From the NCBI GenBank assembly GCA_018604165.1, contig CP075895.1:496001-560000 (forward strand): a stretch of 64,000 bases of DNA. Reading direction: 5' to 3'. The notes under the pieces were generated by a model. It searched no databases. It had not been told where the DNA came from and saw only the letters and a program-made list of their open reading frames with translations. Made by a program: the position numbers and the translations under genes. The first letter of the stretch is position 1. The number at the start of each line of letters is the position of its first letter. This DNA is from Chitinophagaceae bacterium LGM1 (GTDB lineage: Bacteria > Bacteroidota > Bacteroidia > Chitinophagales > Chitinophagaceae). Shown here piece by piece: positions 32,133 to 42,595 of the stretch.

Positions 32133-32248
32133 TGAACGTGTATTAAGCTTATATGACGAAAAAAGCCATTAAAGCAAAATGGCGTAGGTTTGTAAGCCAG
32201 GAACGGGATTAAAATAATTAGCGAATAAATTTTTGAGTAAATAACTGA

Positions 32249-35200
32249 ATGTCAACAGCATCAAAAACACCAAGGTTACTGGCAGCTGCCAAAGAGTTCA
32301 ACATAGGTAAAGAAACCCTTGTTGAATATCTTACCGGCAAAGGGTTTGAAATAAACGCCAGCAACCCTAATACCAAACTGACAGAGCCGATGTACGACGC
32401 CCTGCAGGCAGAATTTGCGCAAGACAAAGCTGCCAAACGCAAGAGCGACGAGATAGCATTGCCCAAAGGTTCTCTGCTGGATGGTAAGAAGCCTAAGGAA
32501 GAAGCGCCTGCCGTTAAAAAGGTAGAAGAAGTGCCTGCCGAAAAACCTGCACCTGTAAAAGAAAAAGCACCTGCTGCGGAAACACCTAAGGTAGAAGAAG
32601 TGCCTGCTGAAAAGCCTGCACCTGCTAAAGAAAAAGCACCTGTTGCAGAAGCACCGAAGGCAGAAGAAGTAAAGCCGGAAGTACCTGCAACACCTTTTGC
32701 TGCACCTGTTGCGGAAGAACCTGCACATATAGATGTAAAAGCCCCCAAACTGGGAGGCCCCAACATACTTGGTAAAATAAATCTTGATGAAGTAAACCAA
32801 TCATCGAGGCCTAAGAAGACAACCAAGAAGACAGATAAAAAAGAAGATGCTGAAGCTGTAACACCAGCACCTGTAGCGGAAGAAGCTACGACCGAGAAAC
32901 CAAAGAAAAGTAAGAAAACAAAAGAGGAAGAACCACAAGAAGTAGCGGCAGCTGTACCTGTTGAGGAGAAGCCTGCAGCTACAACTCCGAACGCGTCTGA
33001 AGAAGACGATAAGCCGGAGCATATAGAAATGAAAGCCCCCAAACTGGAAGGGCCAAAGATAATAGGCAGGATAGAACTGCCCGTATCTCAACCCGGTGGT
33101 GGGAGGGATAGTAAAGAAAAGCGCAACCGTAAACGCATACCCGTACAGAAGAAACCTGAAACCTTCAACCCCAACGAACAACAGGGAGGTGGACAACAAG
33201 GTGCAGGTGGTGGCGACCGGAGAGGTGGTGGCTTTAACCAAGGACAGGGCGGCAACCGTGGTGGTGGCTTCAATCAGGGTCAAGGCGGTAACCGTGGCGG
33301 TGCAGGTGGTGGCGACCGCAGAGGCGGTGGCTTTAACCAAGGCCAAGGTGGTAACCGCGGTGGTGCAGGTGGCGGAGACCGCAGAGGACCAAGACAAGAC
33401 AGAAACGCGCCTGTATCGGCACAGCAACAAGAGATTGATGCAAAAGCAATACAGGAAAAAATACGCCAGACACAAGCTAAGCTCGCAGGTGGTACACGTA
33501 ATAAAAATCTGAAAGCCAAATACCGCCGTAACAAGCGTGAGGAAATGGCTGAAAAACGTGCGGCTGCAGAAGAAAACCAACAGGGCAACGTAATACAGGT
33601 AACGGAGTTTATATCTGTTAGCGAATTGGCAAGCCTATTAGATGTAAGCTTTGCAGACGTTATCAGCAAGTGTATGAGCTTGGGTATCATGGTGTCTATC
33701 AACCAACGCTTGGATGCGGAAGTGATAGAACTGGTATCGAGCGAGTTTGGTTATGATGTTGAATTCATCAACCTAGAGCAGGAAGCGGATATTGAAGAGG
33801 ATGATACGGACGACCCTGAAGATTTACAACCACGTGCACCTATCGTTACCATCATGGGACACGTTGACCACGGTAAAACTTCATTGCTCGACTACATACG
33901 CGAAGCAAACGTAGTAGCAGGCGAAGCGGGTGGTATCACACAGCACATAGGTGCTTATCAGGTAACTACACAGGGTGGAAAGAAAATCACCTTCCTCGAT
34001 ACGCCGGGTCACGAAGCGTTTACCGCCATGCGTGCGCGCGGTGCTAAAGTAGCAGACGTTGCCGTGATAGTGGTAGCTGCAGATGATGCCATTATGCCGC
34101 AAACAAAAGAGGCCATATCTCACGCGCAGGCTGCAAACCTGCCAATGGTATTTGCCATCAACAAAATAGATAAAGAGGGCTCTAATCCTGAAAAGATTAA
34201 GGAGCAACTTGCACAGATGAATATATTGGTAGAAGACTGGGGTGGTAAATTCCAAAGCCAAGAAATATCTGCCAAGAAAGGATTGAATATAGACCTGTTG
34301 CTTGAAAAAATATTGCTGGAAGCAGAATTGCTGGAAGTAAAAGCCAATCCCGACAGGTATGGTACAGGTAGTGTGATAGAAGCATCGCTGGATAAAGGGC
34401 GTGGTTACCAATCTACCATACTGGTACAAAACGGCACGTTGGAACAAGGTGATATGATTGTGTGCGGACAGTACTTTGGTAAAATCAAAGCCATGTTCAA
34501 CGAGCGTGGGCAACGTGTAGAATCAGCAGGGCCATCTGCACCTGTACAGGTGCTTGGTTTAAACGGTGCACCACAAGCGGGTGAGAAGTTTAAAGTGTAC
34601 GATGACGAAAACGAAGCGAAAGAAATAGCCAACCACCGTGCGCAAATATTACGTGAGCAAGGCATACGTGCACGTAAGCATATAACGCTTGACGAAATTG
34701 GTCGCCGACTGGCATTGGGTAACTTTAAAGAACTGGCACTTATCATCAAGGGCGACTTTGATGGTTCGGTAGAAGCATTGAGCGACTCATTGCAGAAACT
34801 GTCAACTGCAGAGGTAGCCGTAAACATAGTACACAAAGGTGTAGGACAGATAACGGAAAGCGACGTGTTGCTGGCAACTGCTTCGGATGCCATCATCCTC
34901 GGCTTCCAGGTGCGCCCATCACTGCAAACATCGAAACTGGCAGACCAGGAAAATATAGAGATACGTTACTACTCCATCATCTACGATGCGATTGACGAAA
35001 TCAAGAGCGCGATGGAAGGTCTGCTTGAACCTAAAATTGAGAAAAAGACTGTTTGTAACATCGAGGTTCGTGAAGTATTTAAGATTGGCGGCATAGGTAC
35101 CATTGCAGGTAGCTATGTGCTGGATGGTAAAATGACACGCAATACCAAACTGAACATCGTTCGTGATGGTATCGTAATACATACCGGCGAACTGTCTTCA

Positions 35201-35338
35201 CTCAAACGCTTCAAAGACGACGTGAAAGAAGTAAACGCAGGCTACGAATGTGGTTTGATGATAAAGAACTACAATGATGTACGTGTAGGCGACATTATAG
35301 AAGGTTACGACGAAATAGAAGTGAAACGTACTTTGTAA
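32249..35338 (+). CDS. infB: Translation initiation factor IF-2
   Basis: A 1029-residue GTPase that places initiator tRNA on the 30S subunit. The first ~430 residues are a low-complexity extension: Ala/Glu/Pro/Lys repeats ([15 protein letters not shown]) and then an Arg/Gly-rich repeat block at about 315-380. The IF2-N helical domain ([19 protein letters not shown]) precedes the G domain, which has [20 protein letters not shown] and SAKKG. Domains II-IV complete the C-terminus, including [15 protein letters not shown]. The GTPase motifs are intact. It is the last gene of the operon, 116 bp after nusA, and ends at a strong hairpin. Confidence 0.97.
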   Translation: MSTASKTPRLLAAAKEFNIGKETLVEYLTGKGFEINASNPNTKLTEPMYDALQAEFAQDKAAKRKSDEIALPKGSLLDGKKPKEEAPAVKKVEEVPAEKPAPVKEKAPAAETPKVEEVPAEKPAPAKEKAPVAEAPKAEEVKPEVPATPFAAPVAEEPAHIDVKAPKLGGPNILGKINLDEVNQSSRPKKTTKKTDKKEDAEAVTPAPVAEEATTEKPKKSKKTKEEEPQEVAAAVPVEEKPAATTPNASEEDDKPEHIEMKAPKLEGPKIIGRIELPVSQPGGGRDSKEKRNRKRIPVQKKPETFNPNEQQGGGQQGAGGGDRRGGGFNQGQGGNRGGGFNQGQGGNRGGAGGGDRRGGGFNQGQGGNRGGAGGGDRRGPRQDRNAPVSAQQQEIDAKAIQEKIRQTQAKLAGGTRNKNLKAKYRRNKREEMAEKRAAAEENQQGNVIQVTEFISVSELASLLDVSFADVISKCMSLGIMVSINQRLDAEVIELVSSEFGYDVEFINLEQEADIEEDDTDDPEDLQPRAPIVTIMGHVDHGKTSLLDYIREANVVAGEAGGITQHIGAYQVTTQGGKKITFLDTPGHEAFTAMRARGAKVADVAVIVVAADDAIMPQTKEAISHAQAANLPMVFAINKIDKEGSNPEKIKEQLAQMNILVEDWGGKFQSQEISAKKGLNIDLLLEKILLEAELLEVKANPDRYGTGSVIEASLDKGRGYQSTILVQNGTLEQGDMIVCGQYFGKIKAMFNERGQRVESAGPSAPVQVLGLNGAPQAGEKFKVYDDENEAKEIANHRAQILREQGIRARKHITLDEIGRRLALGNFKELALIIKGDFDGSVEALSDSLQKLSTAEVAVNIVHKGVGQITESDVLLATASDAIILGFQVRPSLQTSKLADQENIEIRYYSIIYDAIDEIKSAMEGLLEPKIEKKTVCNIEVREVFKIGGIGTIAGSYVLDGKMTRNTKLNIVRDGIVIHTGELSSLKRFKDDVKEVNAGYECGLMIKNYNDVRVGDIIEGYDEIEVKRTL
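33203..33388 (+). repeat. In-frame Arg/Gly-rich tandem repeats in infB
   Basis: Imperfect repeats encode units of the type [18 protein letters not shown], at least three times. The encoded RGG-like stretch lies between the charged extension and the IF2-N domain. Such repeats can bind RNA and are prone to length change. Confidence 0.8.
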
Positions 35339-35354
35339 TCATACTCAGCTATTT

Positions 35355-35390
35355 AATAATAACGCCCTGCATTTGTGGGGCGTTGTTATT
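35355..35390 (+). terminator. Terminator after infB
   Basis: AATAACGCCC and GGGCGTTGTT form the core of a ~13-bp stem (one G-T pair) with a 10-nt loop, followed by TTATTTTA. It lies between convergent genes and may act in both directions. Confidence 0.8.
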
Positions 35391-36737
35391 TTAGACTTTT
35401 GAGGCAGTGATTTTATACCGCATCTGCTCACTGAAAATGGCTATTGAAACAAAGTTTGCCACTATCATCAGGTATATATAAGGCACTTGTATAAAGGCTA
35501 GGAATAGTGTAAAATATATTTTAAATGAAGCCATCAGAAAAATACGAGGGTAAATTTTTTTTCTGTTGAACCAATACCAAGTACCCATCACAACCGTAAT
35601 GCCGATACTTACTAAGAAATGTACTTTTTGCAGACGTTTTATTTTATCTGCCAACTCCCAGTCTTGCAGGCTTTCATAAAAAAGATGTGCAAACCCGGTA
35701 CCTGCATATAGTTGATACGGTTTCCATGTGAAGATGCTTAAATTTTCCCATTCCCCAATAGCAGCCCTGTAGTATTGGTTTAATGTATTGCTGTAAATAT
35801 GCCAGTCTTTACTGAGGAATGGTATAACATACACTGATATTACTACCACTATTACAGTTGCAATTACAGTAAGTGTATATTTTTTTTCTCTTGATAATAT
35901 TGTTACCAAAAACCACAATGGCAACCATAACACAAGACTGTATCTTGACATAACGCATAAAGCAATCCCTAAGCCAGCATATACTGCGGATGTTTGATTT
36001 ATGGATATAATAAGCAATATATAATATGCTGCAATTGTCAACTCTAATGTATATGCAATTACATTTCTGTCAAAACGATATATAGCATAATAAAACAAGC
36101 TTAGAATTAACAATACAAAAATGCACGCATGGATATTTGTTTTAAATGTTCTTACCAAGAGTAAGATAGAAGCTGATATCCACAAACAAAATGCTACCCA
36201 CCTGTAGTCGAACTTACATATTTCTGCAATTGTAAATGGCATCCAATGCAGCGGCATATATGTTGGTGATAAAAAATAACCAAAATCGTAAATGGCCTTA
36301 TATACATACTCACCATGAACAAAGCGTTGTACCATATATTGAACCATAGGGATAACGTCTGATTTTTTTGGGTCAATCGGCATTTGGCTTAATATATCAT
36401 AATGCAGATATATAAGCCAGATTATTAAAATGGGCACAACTATTTTTACCGCTGAAAAATAAGTTTCTTGACGCATCTTCTCTGATGAATGTCCTGAAGC
36501 CAGTTCAACATGTTTATTATAATATTTTAATAATAACAAGATGCCAATACTTATGGAGCATAAAGCGTATAGAATGGAATTGGCTGTCTGCCCCAACAGG
36601 TTTTTGGTATTGAAAAGTAATATTATCTCTAAGAGAATTGCCGTAGCAATTGATATATCATATCCTGATAAACGCTTTTGCATTTGTTGTGGGATGAGTT
36701 TAGCTTGCAATATTTGATATATTCTGTAAATAATCAA
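35391..36737 (-). CDS. Polytopic membrane protein, GT87/DUF2029-like
   Basis: A 448-residue protein with about ten to eleven hydrophobic helices. A loop after the fourth helix contains SDVIPMVQYMVQRF and YDFGYFLSPTYMPLHWMPF, which resembles the luminal/periplasmic loop of GT-C glycosyltransferases of the GT87/DUF2029 group. No catalytic residue can be proven by eye. It could transfer mannose or another sugar from a lipid carrier in cell-envelope glycan synthesis. It stands alone between the infB terminator and the divergent prfA and is somewhat more AT-rich than its neighbours. Confidence 0.5.
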   Translation of the reverse strand: MIIYRIYQILQAKLIPQQMQKRLSGYDISIATAILLEIILLFNTKNLLGQTANSILYALCSISIGILLLLKYYNKHVELASGHSSEKMRQETYFSAVKIVVPILIIWLIYLHYDILSQMPIDPKKSDVIPMVQYMVQRFVHGEYVYKAIYDFGYFLSPTYMPLHWMPFTIAEICKFDYRWVAFCLWISASILLLVRTFKTNIHACIFVLLILSLFYYAIYRFDRNVIAYTLELTIAAYYILLIISINQTSAVYAGLGIALCVMSRYSLVLWLPLWFLVTILSREKKYTLTVIATVIVVVISVYVIPFLSKDWHIYSNTLNQYYRAAIGEWENLSIFTWKPYQLYAGTGFAHLFYESLQDWELADKIKRLQKVHFLVSIGITVVMGTWYWFNRKKIYPRIFLMASFKIYFTLFLAFIQVPYIYLMIVANFVSIAIFSEQMRYKITASKV

Positions 36738-36834
36738 AAAAATATTAGATATACATGCTATATTAAAAAGTAGTTTACAAGTTTAATAATTAACTTCGCA
36801 GCCTTATAATTTTAGAGTAAATAATACGTTATAC

Positions 36835-37920
36835 ATGAGTTCTGTTTTGGGGAAATTGGAGGCGATTAAGGCAAGATTTGACGATTTGGGTGTCGCGCTT
36901 ACCAATCCCGAGGTGGTGAATGACAACAAGCGTTTTTCGCAGGTAAGCCGCGAATACCGGAAGCTGGAAAAAATTGTAGATGCATACAAGCGTTATAAAG
37001 CTTGTGTTGATGGCATAGCATTTGCCAAAGAAGTGCTGGCAACGGAAAGTGATGCCGACCTGCGCGAAATGGCTAAAGAAGATTTGGATAAGCAGGAAGT
37101 ACAGTTTGAGGAGTTAGAAAATGAAGTACGCCAACTGCTGATACCTAAAGACCCGCAAGACGAGAAGAACGCTATATTGGAGATACGTGCAGGTACCGGT
37201 GGGGATGAGGCGAGCCTATTTGCCGGTGACTTGATGCGGATGTATCTGCGCTACTGCGAGAAGAAAGGTTGGAAAGTAGCTATGCTGAATGAAACGGAAG
37301 GTACTGTTGGTGGTTACAAAGAAGTACAATTGGAAGTAGAGGGAGATGATGTATATGGTACGCTGAAGTTTGAAAGTGGTGTGCACCGTGTGCAGCGTGT
37401 ACCTGATACAGAAGCAAGCGGCAGGGTGCATACATCGGCAGCAACGGTGGCTGTAATGCCCGAAGCAGAAGAAATAGATTTTGAACTGAAAGAAAGCGAT
37501 TTGAAGATGGAAACTGCCCGAAGTGGTGGTGCTGGTGGACAGAACGTAAACAAGGTAGAAACAAAAGTGATACTAACGCACGTACCTACTGGCACAGTAA
37601 TAACTTGCCAAACAGAGCGTACACAGCTTGGCAACCGCGAAAAAGCGACTGCCATGATGCGTACTAAACTGTATGAAGAACAGGTACGCAAACAGGAAGA
37701 AGAAATATCGCGTAGAAGAAAGAGCCTTGTAAGTTCGGGCGACAGGTCGGCGAAGATCAGGACATATAACTTTCCGCAAGGCAGGATAACTGACCATCGT
37801 ATTAACATGACAGTTTATAATCTGGATGAATTTATGAATGGCAACATTGGTGATATGATAGATGCGCTACAGTTTGCAGAGAACGCGGAAAAAATGCAAT
37901 CGGGCGAAACAGTAATATAA
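36835..37920 (+). CDS. prfA: Peptide chain release factor 1
   Basis: A 361-residue cytoplasmic factor that ends translation at UAA and UAG. Domain 1 is helical (1-105). Domain 2/4 contains [20 protein letters not shown] and the anticodon-mimic region [19 protein letters not shown], with the PxT tripeptide as PDT. The peptidyl-tRNA hydrolysis motif is [13 protein letters not shown] (GGQ), followed by [20 protein letters not shown]. PxT rather than SPF identifies RF1 rather than RF2. The length is standard. It is separated from the following Wzz gene by 65 bp. Confidence 0.96.
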   Translation: MSSVLGKLEAIKARFDDLGVALTNPEVVNDNKRFSQVSREYRKLEKIVDAYKRYKACVDGIAFAKEVLATESDADLREMAKEDLDKQEVQFEELENEVRQLLIPKDPQDEKNAILEIRAGTGGDEASLFAGDLMRMYLRYCEKKGWKVAMLNETEGTVGGYKEVQLEVEGDDVYGTLKFESGVHRVQRVPDTEASGRVHTSAATVAVMPEAEEIDFELKESDLKMETARSGGAGGQNVNKVETKVILTHVPTGTVITCQTERTQLGNREKATAMMRTKLYEEQVRKQEEEISRRRKSLVSSGDRSAKIRTYNFPQGRITDHRINMTVYNLDEFMNGNIGDMIDALQFAENAEKMQSGETVI

Positions 37921-37985
37921 TACAGGCTATAAGGCCTGCTTGAATAATAATAGCTAAGTTTAAAAAGTTTTTAATACACCAACTA

Positions 37986-38957
37986 ATGAGTACACCTCGT
38001 TTTGACATTGTAGATGTAACACAAACACTGCGCAACAACAGGAAGACGATACTGATTGTATCTGTTATTACGGCTGTTTTAGGTGCAACATTCTACTTGC
38101 TATCGCAAAGAGAATATAAGGCTATCGGCGGCTTTATAATGACCAATCCTTTGTATACAGACCGTAACAATCTGTTTCAGGAAAGCGGCATCCAGTTTGT
38201 AGATTATTTTGCAGGCGATGACGATGTGGATAGATTGATGTCTTTGGTAGAGTCGGATACCATTAAATACGTTGTAGCGGATAAGCTGAATCTGTGGGCG
38301 CACTACAAGTTAGATGCATCAAAGCCCAAAGATGTAAAGAAACTGCTGGACACCTACAAGGATAACTACAAAGTAATACGTTCTGAATATAACGCCTGCG
38401 AGGTAAGCTATATTGATACTGAACCTGCAACAGCAGCCGAAGTAGTTAATACAACCATGAAAACCATCGAAAGCCTTTTCAGGGGCTATTATGTAAGCCA
38501 GCGTGCAAAAATGATGGTATCGCTTGAAGGTAAAATCAGCGAAATGGATAGTTCTATTGCTGCTATGACAGACACATTGGCGTCGCTGCGCGACAGGTAT
38601 AAAATTTACGACATCATCAACCCAGCAAGGCAAAACCTGATAGCATCAACCACACATGGTGGCGGTGCTGGCTACGGCTTGGCAATGGAGCAGGTGCAAA
38701 ATATTTCTTCGCTCAAAGACCAGTTGGTTGCAGACAGGGCACGTTACACATCGCGCCTCAACGAGTACATGACTACCTCTAAGAGTGATAATATACCCTT
38801 GTTGCATGTTACCACTACTGCAAGGCCACCCGTAAAGCCAAAGCCGCCGGGCCTGATACTTACTATCCTGTCATCCGGGTTGATTGGTTTGTTTTTCAGC
38901 AGCATTTATTTGCTGATACGCACTTACTACAGGTCGTTAATAGCAATGGAGCGCTAA
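37986..38957 (+). CDS. Wzz-like chain-length determinant protein
   Basis: A 323-residue inner-membrane protein. A first membrane helix lies at about 19-38 (ILIVSVITAVLGATFYLL), then a long periplasmic helical domain, and a second helix near 293-313 (GLILTILSSGLIGLFF) preceded by the Pro-rich VKPKPPG typical of Wzz/BexC-type proteins. It probably sets the chain length or assists export of a surface polysaccharide. It lacks a C-terminal tyrosine-kinase domain. The O-antigen-ligase-like gene follows after one base, so the two are one unit. Confidence 0.8.
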   Translation: MSTPRFDIVDVTQTLRNNRKTILIVSVITAVLGATFYLLSQREYKAIGGFIMTNPLYTDRNNLFQESGIQFVDYFAGDDDVDRLMSLVESDTIKYVVADKLNLWAHYKLDASKPKDVKKLLDTYKDNYKVIRSEYNACEVSYIDTEPATAAEVVNTTMKTIESLFRGYYVSQRAKMMVSLEGKISEMDSSIAAMTDTLASLRDRYKIYDIINPARQNLIASTTHGGGAGYGLAMEQVQNISSLKDQLVADRARYTSRLNEYMTTSKSDNIPLLHVTTTARPPVKPKPPGLILTILSSGLIGLFFSSIYLLIRTYYRSLIAMER

Positions 38958-38958
38958 G

Positions 38959-40416
38959 ATGCAGCCAATACTTTTAGGTAATAAGGTAGAAAAGGTGTTG
39001 CCGTGGGGAGTGTTATTCTTCTCCGTAATTGCCTATGCCTATACCGGAAGTTTTGTGATGGCTGCGTTGCCTTTCGCTTTTCTTTTTTTGTTGCTAACGG
39101 GTGTTAGCTGGAAGACTGCATACTGGGTGTTTCTTTTTACCATACCAGTATCTATGGATGTGCATTTCTTTGGCGAAACGCTCTCCACATCTGTACCCGA
39201 CGAGCCCATCATGTGGTTGTTCCTGCTGTTGTTTTTTGTATTAGCGGCCAGCAGGCCCGCGTTATTTAACAGAGATTGGCTGACCAATCCGTTGGTGCTG
39301 ATAATAGCGGCACAGTACCTGTGGTTGATAGTATCTGTTTTATACTCGCACATGCCAATGCTGTCACTGAAATTTCTCGCAGCAAAGACATGGTTTCTGT
39401 GCTCTTTCTTCATCATACCTATGTTTATTTTCAGGGAGAAGAAAGATTTCATAAAAGGTTTTTTAGTAACGCTCATACCGCTATTCATTACCATCTGCAT
39501 TGTTGTGTATCGTCATGCTATGATAGGCTTCAACTTTCGTAGGATAGAAGTAGCCATTGGCGAGGTGTATAATAACCACGTGGATTATTCTACCGTTATG
39601 GCCATGTTCTACCCATTGCTTTGGGTGGCGTATCTGATGACAAGAGGCAAAGGGCCATTTGTAAGGGTGCCGTTGTTACTCATCATACTATTATTTCTGC
39701 CCGCCATATACTTTACCTATGCACGTGCTGCTATGTTGGCGGTTGTATTTGCTTTAGGCATCGCATTAGCTATTAAGATGAAGTTGGCACAATGGATAAT
39801 GCCTGTTTTCTACGCACTTGTAACGATGATGGTGATATATATGTCCACCGACAAAAAGTTCATGGACTACCGCCCCGACTATGAACATACTTTCATGCGT
39901 AAGAAATTTACAGACCACATCGTAGCAACATTTCGCGGGCAGGATATGTCGTCTATGGAACGTTTGTATCGCTGGATAGCAGCGGTGCGCATGAGCCAGG
40001 ATGAGCCCGTAAAAGGCTTTGGACCAAATACGTTTTATTACTACTACAAACCTTATGGTGTAGCATCTTTCAAAACATGGGTAAGTCATAATTTTGAAAA
40101 ATCAACTACGCATAACTACTACCTGTATATGCTGGTAGAGCAGGGCTGGCCTGCTATGATACTGTATGCCATTATGGTGATGGTAGTACTGGTGCAGGCG
40201 CAACGAACGTATCACCGATTCAAAGACAGGTTTTACAGGCTATGTACTATGGGTGTGGCGATGATGTTTGGTGCAGGCTTTATCAACAACTTCTTTTCGG
40301 AGCTGATAGAAACGCATAAAGTGGGCTCGTTGTTCTACCTGAGCATTGCCTTGTTAGTAATGCTTACCGCCAAGAGTAAGCAATTAGAGAAAGAACAAAC
40401 TATTGTGGCTAATTAA
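38959..40416 (+). CDS. O-antigen ligase/polymerase-like membrane protein
   Basis: A 485-residue polytopic protein with about twelve membrane helices. The Wzy_C-type signature lies in a large periplasmic loop (about 310-390): MERLYRWIAAVRMSQDEPV, KGFGPNTFYYYYKPYG and then THNYYLYMLVEQG, including the His often required in WaaL/Wzy enzymes. By family it polymerises or ligates lipid-linked glycan in the periplasm. Coupled to the Wzz-like gene, it suggests a minimal exopolysaccharide or O-antigen pair outside a full biosynthetic locus. Its last 8 bases overlap the convergent ispG 3' end. Confidence 0.78.
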   Translation: MQPILLGNKVEKVLPWGVLFFSVIAYAYTGSFVMAALPFAFLFLLLTGVSWKTAYWVFLFTIPVSMDVHFFGETLSTSVPDEPIMWLFLLLFFVLAASRPALFNRDWLTNPLVLIIAAQYLWLIVSVLYSHMPMLSLKFLAAKTWFLCSFFIIPMFIFREKKDFIKGFLVTLIPLFITICIVVYRHAMIGFNFRRIEVAIGEVYNNHVDYSTVMAMFYPLLWVAYLMTRGKGPFVRVPLLLIILLFLPAIYFTYARAAMLAVVFALGIALAIKMKLAQWIMPVFYALVTMMVIYMSTDKKFMDYRPDYEHTFMRKKFTDHIVATFRGQDMSSMERLYRWIAAVRMSQDEPVKGFGPNTFYYYYKPYGVASFKTWVSHNFEKSTTHNYYLYMLVEQGWPAMILYAIMVMVVLVQAQRTYHRFKDRFYRLCTMGVAMMFGAGFINNFFSELIETHKVGSLFYLSIALLVMLTAKSKQLEKEQTIVAN

Positions 40417-42409
40417 CAGCAGGCTCTATCCATGCTTCGTTATCTTTCAGCAGTTGTATAAGTTCGCTAACGGCTATATCACTCGGTACATTTTTCTTCA
40501 CTACTTCTTTACCTTTATACAAAGTTATTTTACCGGGGCCGCTACCTACGTAGCCAAAATCAGCATCTGCCATTTCGCCTGGCCCATTTACTATGCAGCC
40601 CATAATGGCAATCTTAACGCCTTTCAGGTGATTGGTAGCATTGCGGATTTTAGCTGTGGTTTCCTGTAAGTCGAACAGGGTGCGTCCACAACTGGGGCAA
40701 CTGATGTATTCCGTTTTGCTGATGCGGGTACGTGTAGCTTGTAATATGGAAAATGCTGTATTGTTCAGGAACTGATAATTGTTTTTTACTTCCAGATAAG
40801 TGCGCCCTGTTATCTGTATGTTTTGCACATCGCGCATCTGATTCCATAGCCATATGCCATCACCAATGCCATCCAACAACAAACCGCCAGTGTTAGTAGC
40901 AAAGTCTATCAATTGTTCGTCAATGGTTTTGTCTTTGTTGTTGCTGCAAAGTATGACGGGAGTTTTTATGCCACGCTCTATCATCTCTATGGCTACACGC
41001 CGCATACACGACATATTGTTTGCCTGATAGTTGAACAGACAGATGATGGTATGATGGTTGGCTTTTGTAAGTGTATTGATGATTTGTTGCCAATCTCCAC
41101 CTGTGTCTAATACTACAAAATGTGCTGTATCGGGCAAGGCGGGTAATTGTATAAAAGACTGTGCATCCAGTAAGGGGCGATATTTTGTTTTATCATCAGC
41201 CTGTTGCCATACATCGTAGTTGCAAATAACTTTCAGTGTGCCGGGCAGTGCAAAGTCAACTGTTTTTGCTCCTGTGTAAATATAGTCTGCTGCGCCATCG
41301 CCAATATTCCATTTATCAGTAGGCTCGTCATATTTGTAGCCTATGGCTTCCAGTGTTTGCGGTGTAATAACTGCCTCGTCCTTAATACTAGCTAATACTA
41401 CAGGTACATTATGCCCGCCTATATTTTCAACAGCAACTGTTTCTCTGCGGTTGTATGCAAAAGGTGAATATGGTAATGTTGCCTTATCTCCGTTTAGCGG
41501 CTGTATTGTAGCAGCATCCTGCCTTTCGTTGTAGCGAGATACGATGTCTTTACAAACAGGTATCTCAAACTCAGGGTCTTCTGTTAACGATACGCGAATG
41601 GTATCACCAATACCATCTTCCAACAATGTGCCTATGCCAATAGCACTCTTAATGCGCCCGTCTTCTCCATCGCCTGCTTCCGTTACGCCAAGGTGCAGCG
41701 GATAACATTCTCCAAACTCCTCATCCATTTTTTGCACCAACAAGCGGTACGCCTGCACCATTACTTGCGGGTTGCTCGATTTCATGCTGAGCACTATCTG
41801 ATGGTAGCTTTCATCGCGCGCTATTCGTAAAAACTCCATTGCGCTTTCTACCATGCCTATGGGTGTATCGCCATATCGGCTCATAATACGGTCGCTGAGC
41901 GAGCCGTGATTGGTGCCTATGCGCATGGCGGTACCATACTCTTTACAAATTTTTACCAATGGGGTAAATCGTTCGCGTATGCGTTCTATTTCGGCGGCAT
42001 ACGCATTGTCTGTATATTCTATAAAGTCAAACTTCTTTTTGTCAATATAATTGCCCGGATTTACACGTACTTTTTCTATAATGCGGGCAGCTATTTCGGC
42101 AGCGTTGGGTGTAAAGTGTATGTCTGCTACAATGGGTGTATGATAGCCCATCGCACGGAGTTTATTTTTGATATGCAGCAGATTGTCGGCTTCTTTTTTG
42201 CTGGGTGCGGTGATGCGGACTAACTCTGCCCCGGCTTCTATGCAACGTACACATTGCGCTACCGTAGCATCCGTATCCATCGTATCTGTGGTGGTCATAG
42301 TTTGTATACGGATGGGGTTGCAGTTGCCGAGTAGCAAATCGCCGATTTTTACTTCCTTTGTTTTAAGCCTTTTGTAAGATGTAAGCGAGGAACAGTAGTA
42401 TTGCAACAT
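40409..42409 (-). CDS. ispG: (E)-4-hydroxy-3-methylbut-2-enyl-diphosphate synthase
   Basis: A 666-residue 4Fe-4S enzyme of the MEP isoprenoid pathway, converting MEcPP to HMBPP. The N-terminal TIM barrel has IRIQTMTTTDTMDTDA, VADIHFTPNAA and VRVNPGNY. A large middle domain (about 280-530) follows, and the C-terminal domain has YISCPSCGRT, then IAIMGCIVNGPGEMADADFGYVG, supplying the three cluster cysteines. The inserted domain is the long form known from Bacteroidota, Chlamydiae and plants. ATG 42409 (MLQYYCSSLT) is preferred over 42427, because a TACATTTG box ends only 2 nt before the latter. Confidence 0.95.
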   Translation of the reverse strand: MLQYYCSSLTSYKRLKTKEVKIGDLLLGNCNPIRIQTMTTTDTMDTDATVAQCVRCIEAGAELVRITAPSKKEADNLLHIKNKLRAMGYHTPIVADIHFTPNAAEIAARIIEKVRVNPGNYIDKKKFDFIEYTDNAYAAEIERIRERFTPLVKICKEYGTAMRIGTNHGSLSDRIMSRYGDTPIGMVESAMEFLRIARDESYHQIVLSMKSSNPQVMVQAYRLLVQKMDEEFGECYPLHLGVTEAGDGEDGRIKSAIGIGTLLEDGIGDTIRVSLTEDPEFEIPVCKDIVSRYNERQDAATIQPLNGDKATLPYSPFAYNRRETVAVENIGGHNVPVVLASIKDEAVITPQTLEAIGYKYDEPTDKWNIGDGAADYIYTGAKTVDFALPGTLKVICNYDVWQQADDKTKYRPLLDAQSFIQLPALPDTAHFVVLDTGGDWQQIINTLTKANHHTIICLFNYQANNMSCMRRVAIEMIERGIKTPVILCSNNKDKTIDEQLIDFATNTGGLLLDGIGDGIWLWNQMRDVQNIQITGRTYLEVKNNYQFLNNTAFSILQATRTRISKTEYISCPSCGRTLFDLQETTAKIRNATNHLKGVKIAIMGCIVNGPGEMADADFGYVGSGPGKITLYKGKEVVKKNVPSDIAVSELIQLLKDNEAWIEPAVN

Positions 42410-42429
42410 AGAGCCGAAAATATGCATTG

Positions 42430-42437
42430 CAAATGTA
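42430..42437 (-). promoter_or_regulatory. -7 promoter box (TACATTTG) of ispG
   Basis: TAnnTTTG on the minus strand, 2 nt from the first ATG and about 20 nt from the preferred start at 42409, which argues for the downstream start. Confidence 0.5.
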
Positions 42438-42523
42438 GCGCAATGAAATGAAGCAAATTGTGAAAAAAGTTATGAGAATAGTGTATTTATTGATATTTTG
42501 ATAATAACAAACGGGCGAACAAA

Positions 42524-42555
42524 TTGTTACGCGTTGGCTAAAAAGTATAATTTTG
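42524..42555 (+). promoter_or_regulatory. Promoter of the alpha/beta hydrolase gene
   Basis: TTG (42524-42526) is spaced 21 bp from the -7 box TAATTTTG (42548-42555), giving a leader of about 35 nt. Confidence 0.55.
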
Positions 42556-42595
42556 CGCAAAACATCAGTATTTTAGTACAACCATTAACGGCAAC

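Noticed and set aside
32218-33580. Antisense frames across infB (274, 174 and 259 codons)
   Set aside because: They come from the low-complexity repeats of the IF-2 extension read backwards; composition is extreme and no domain is visible.
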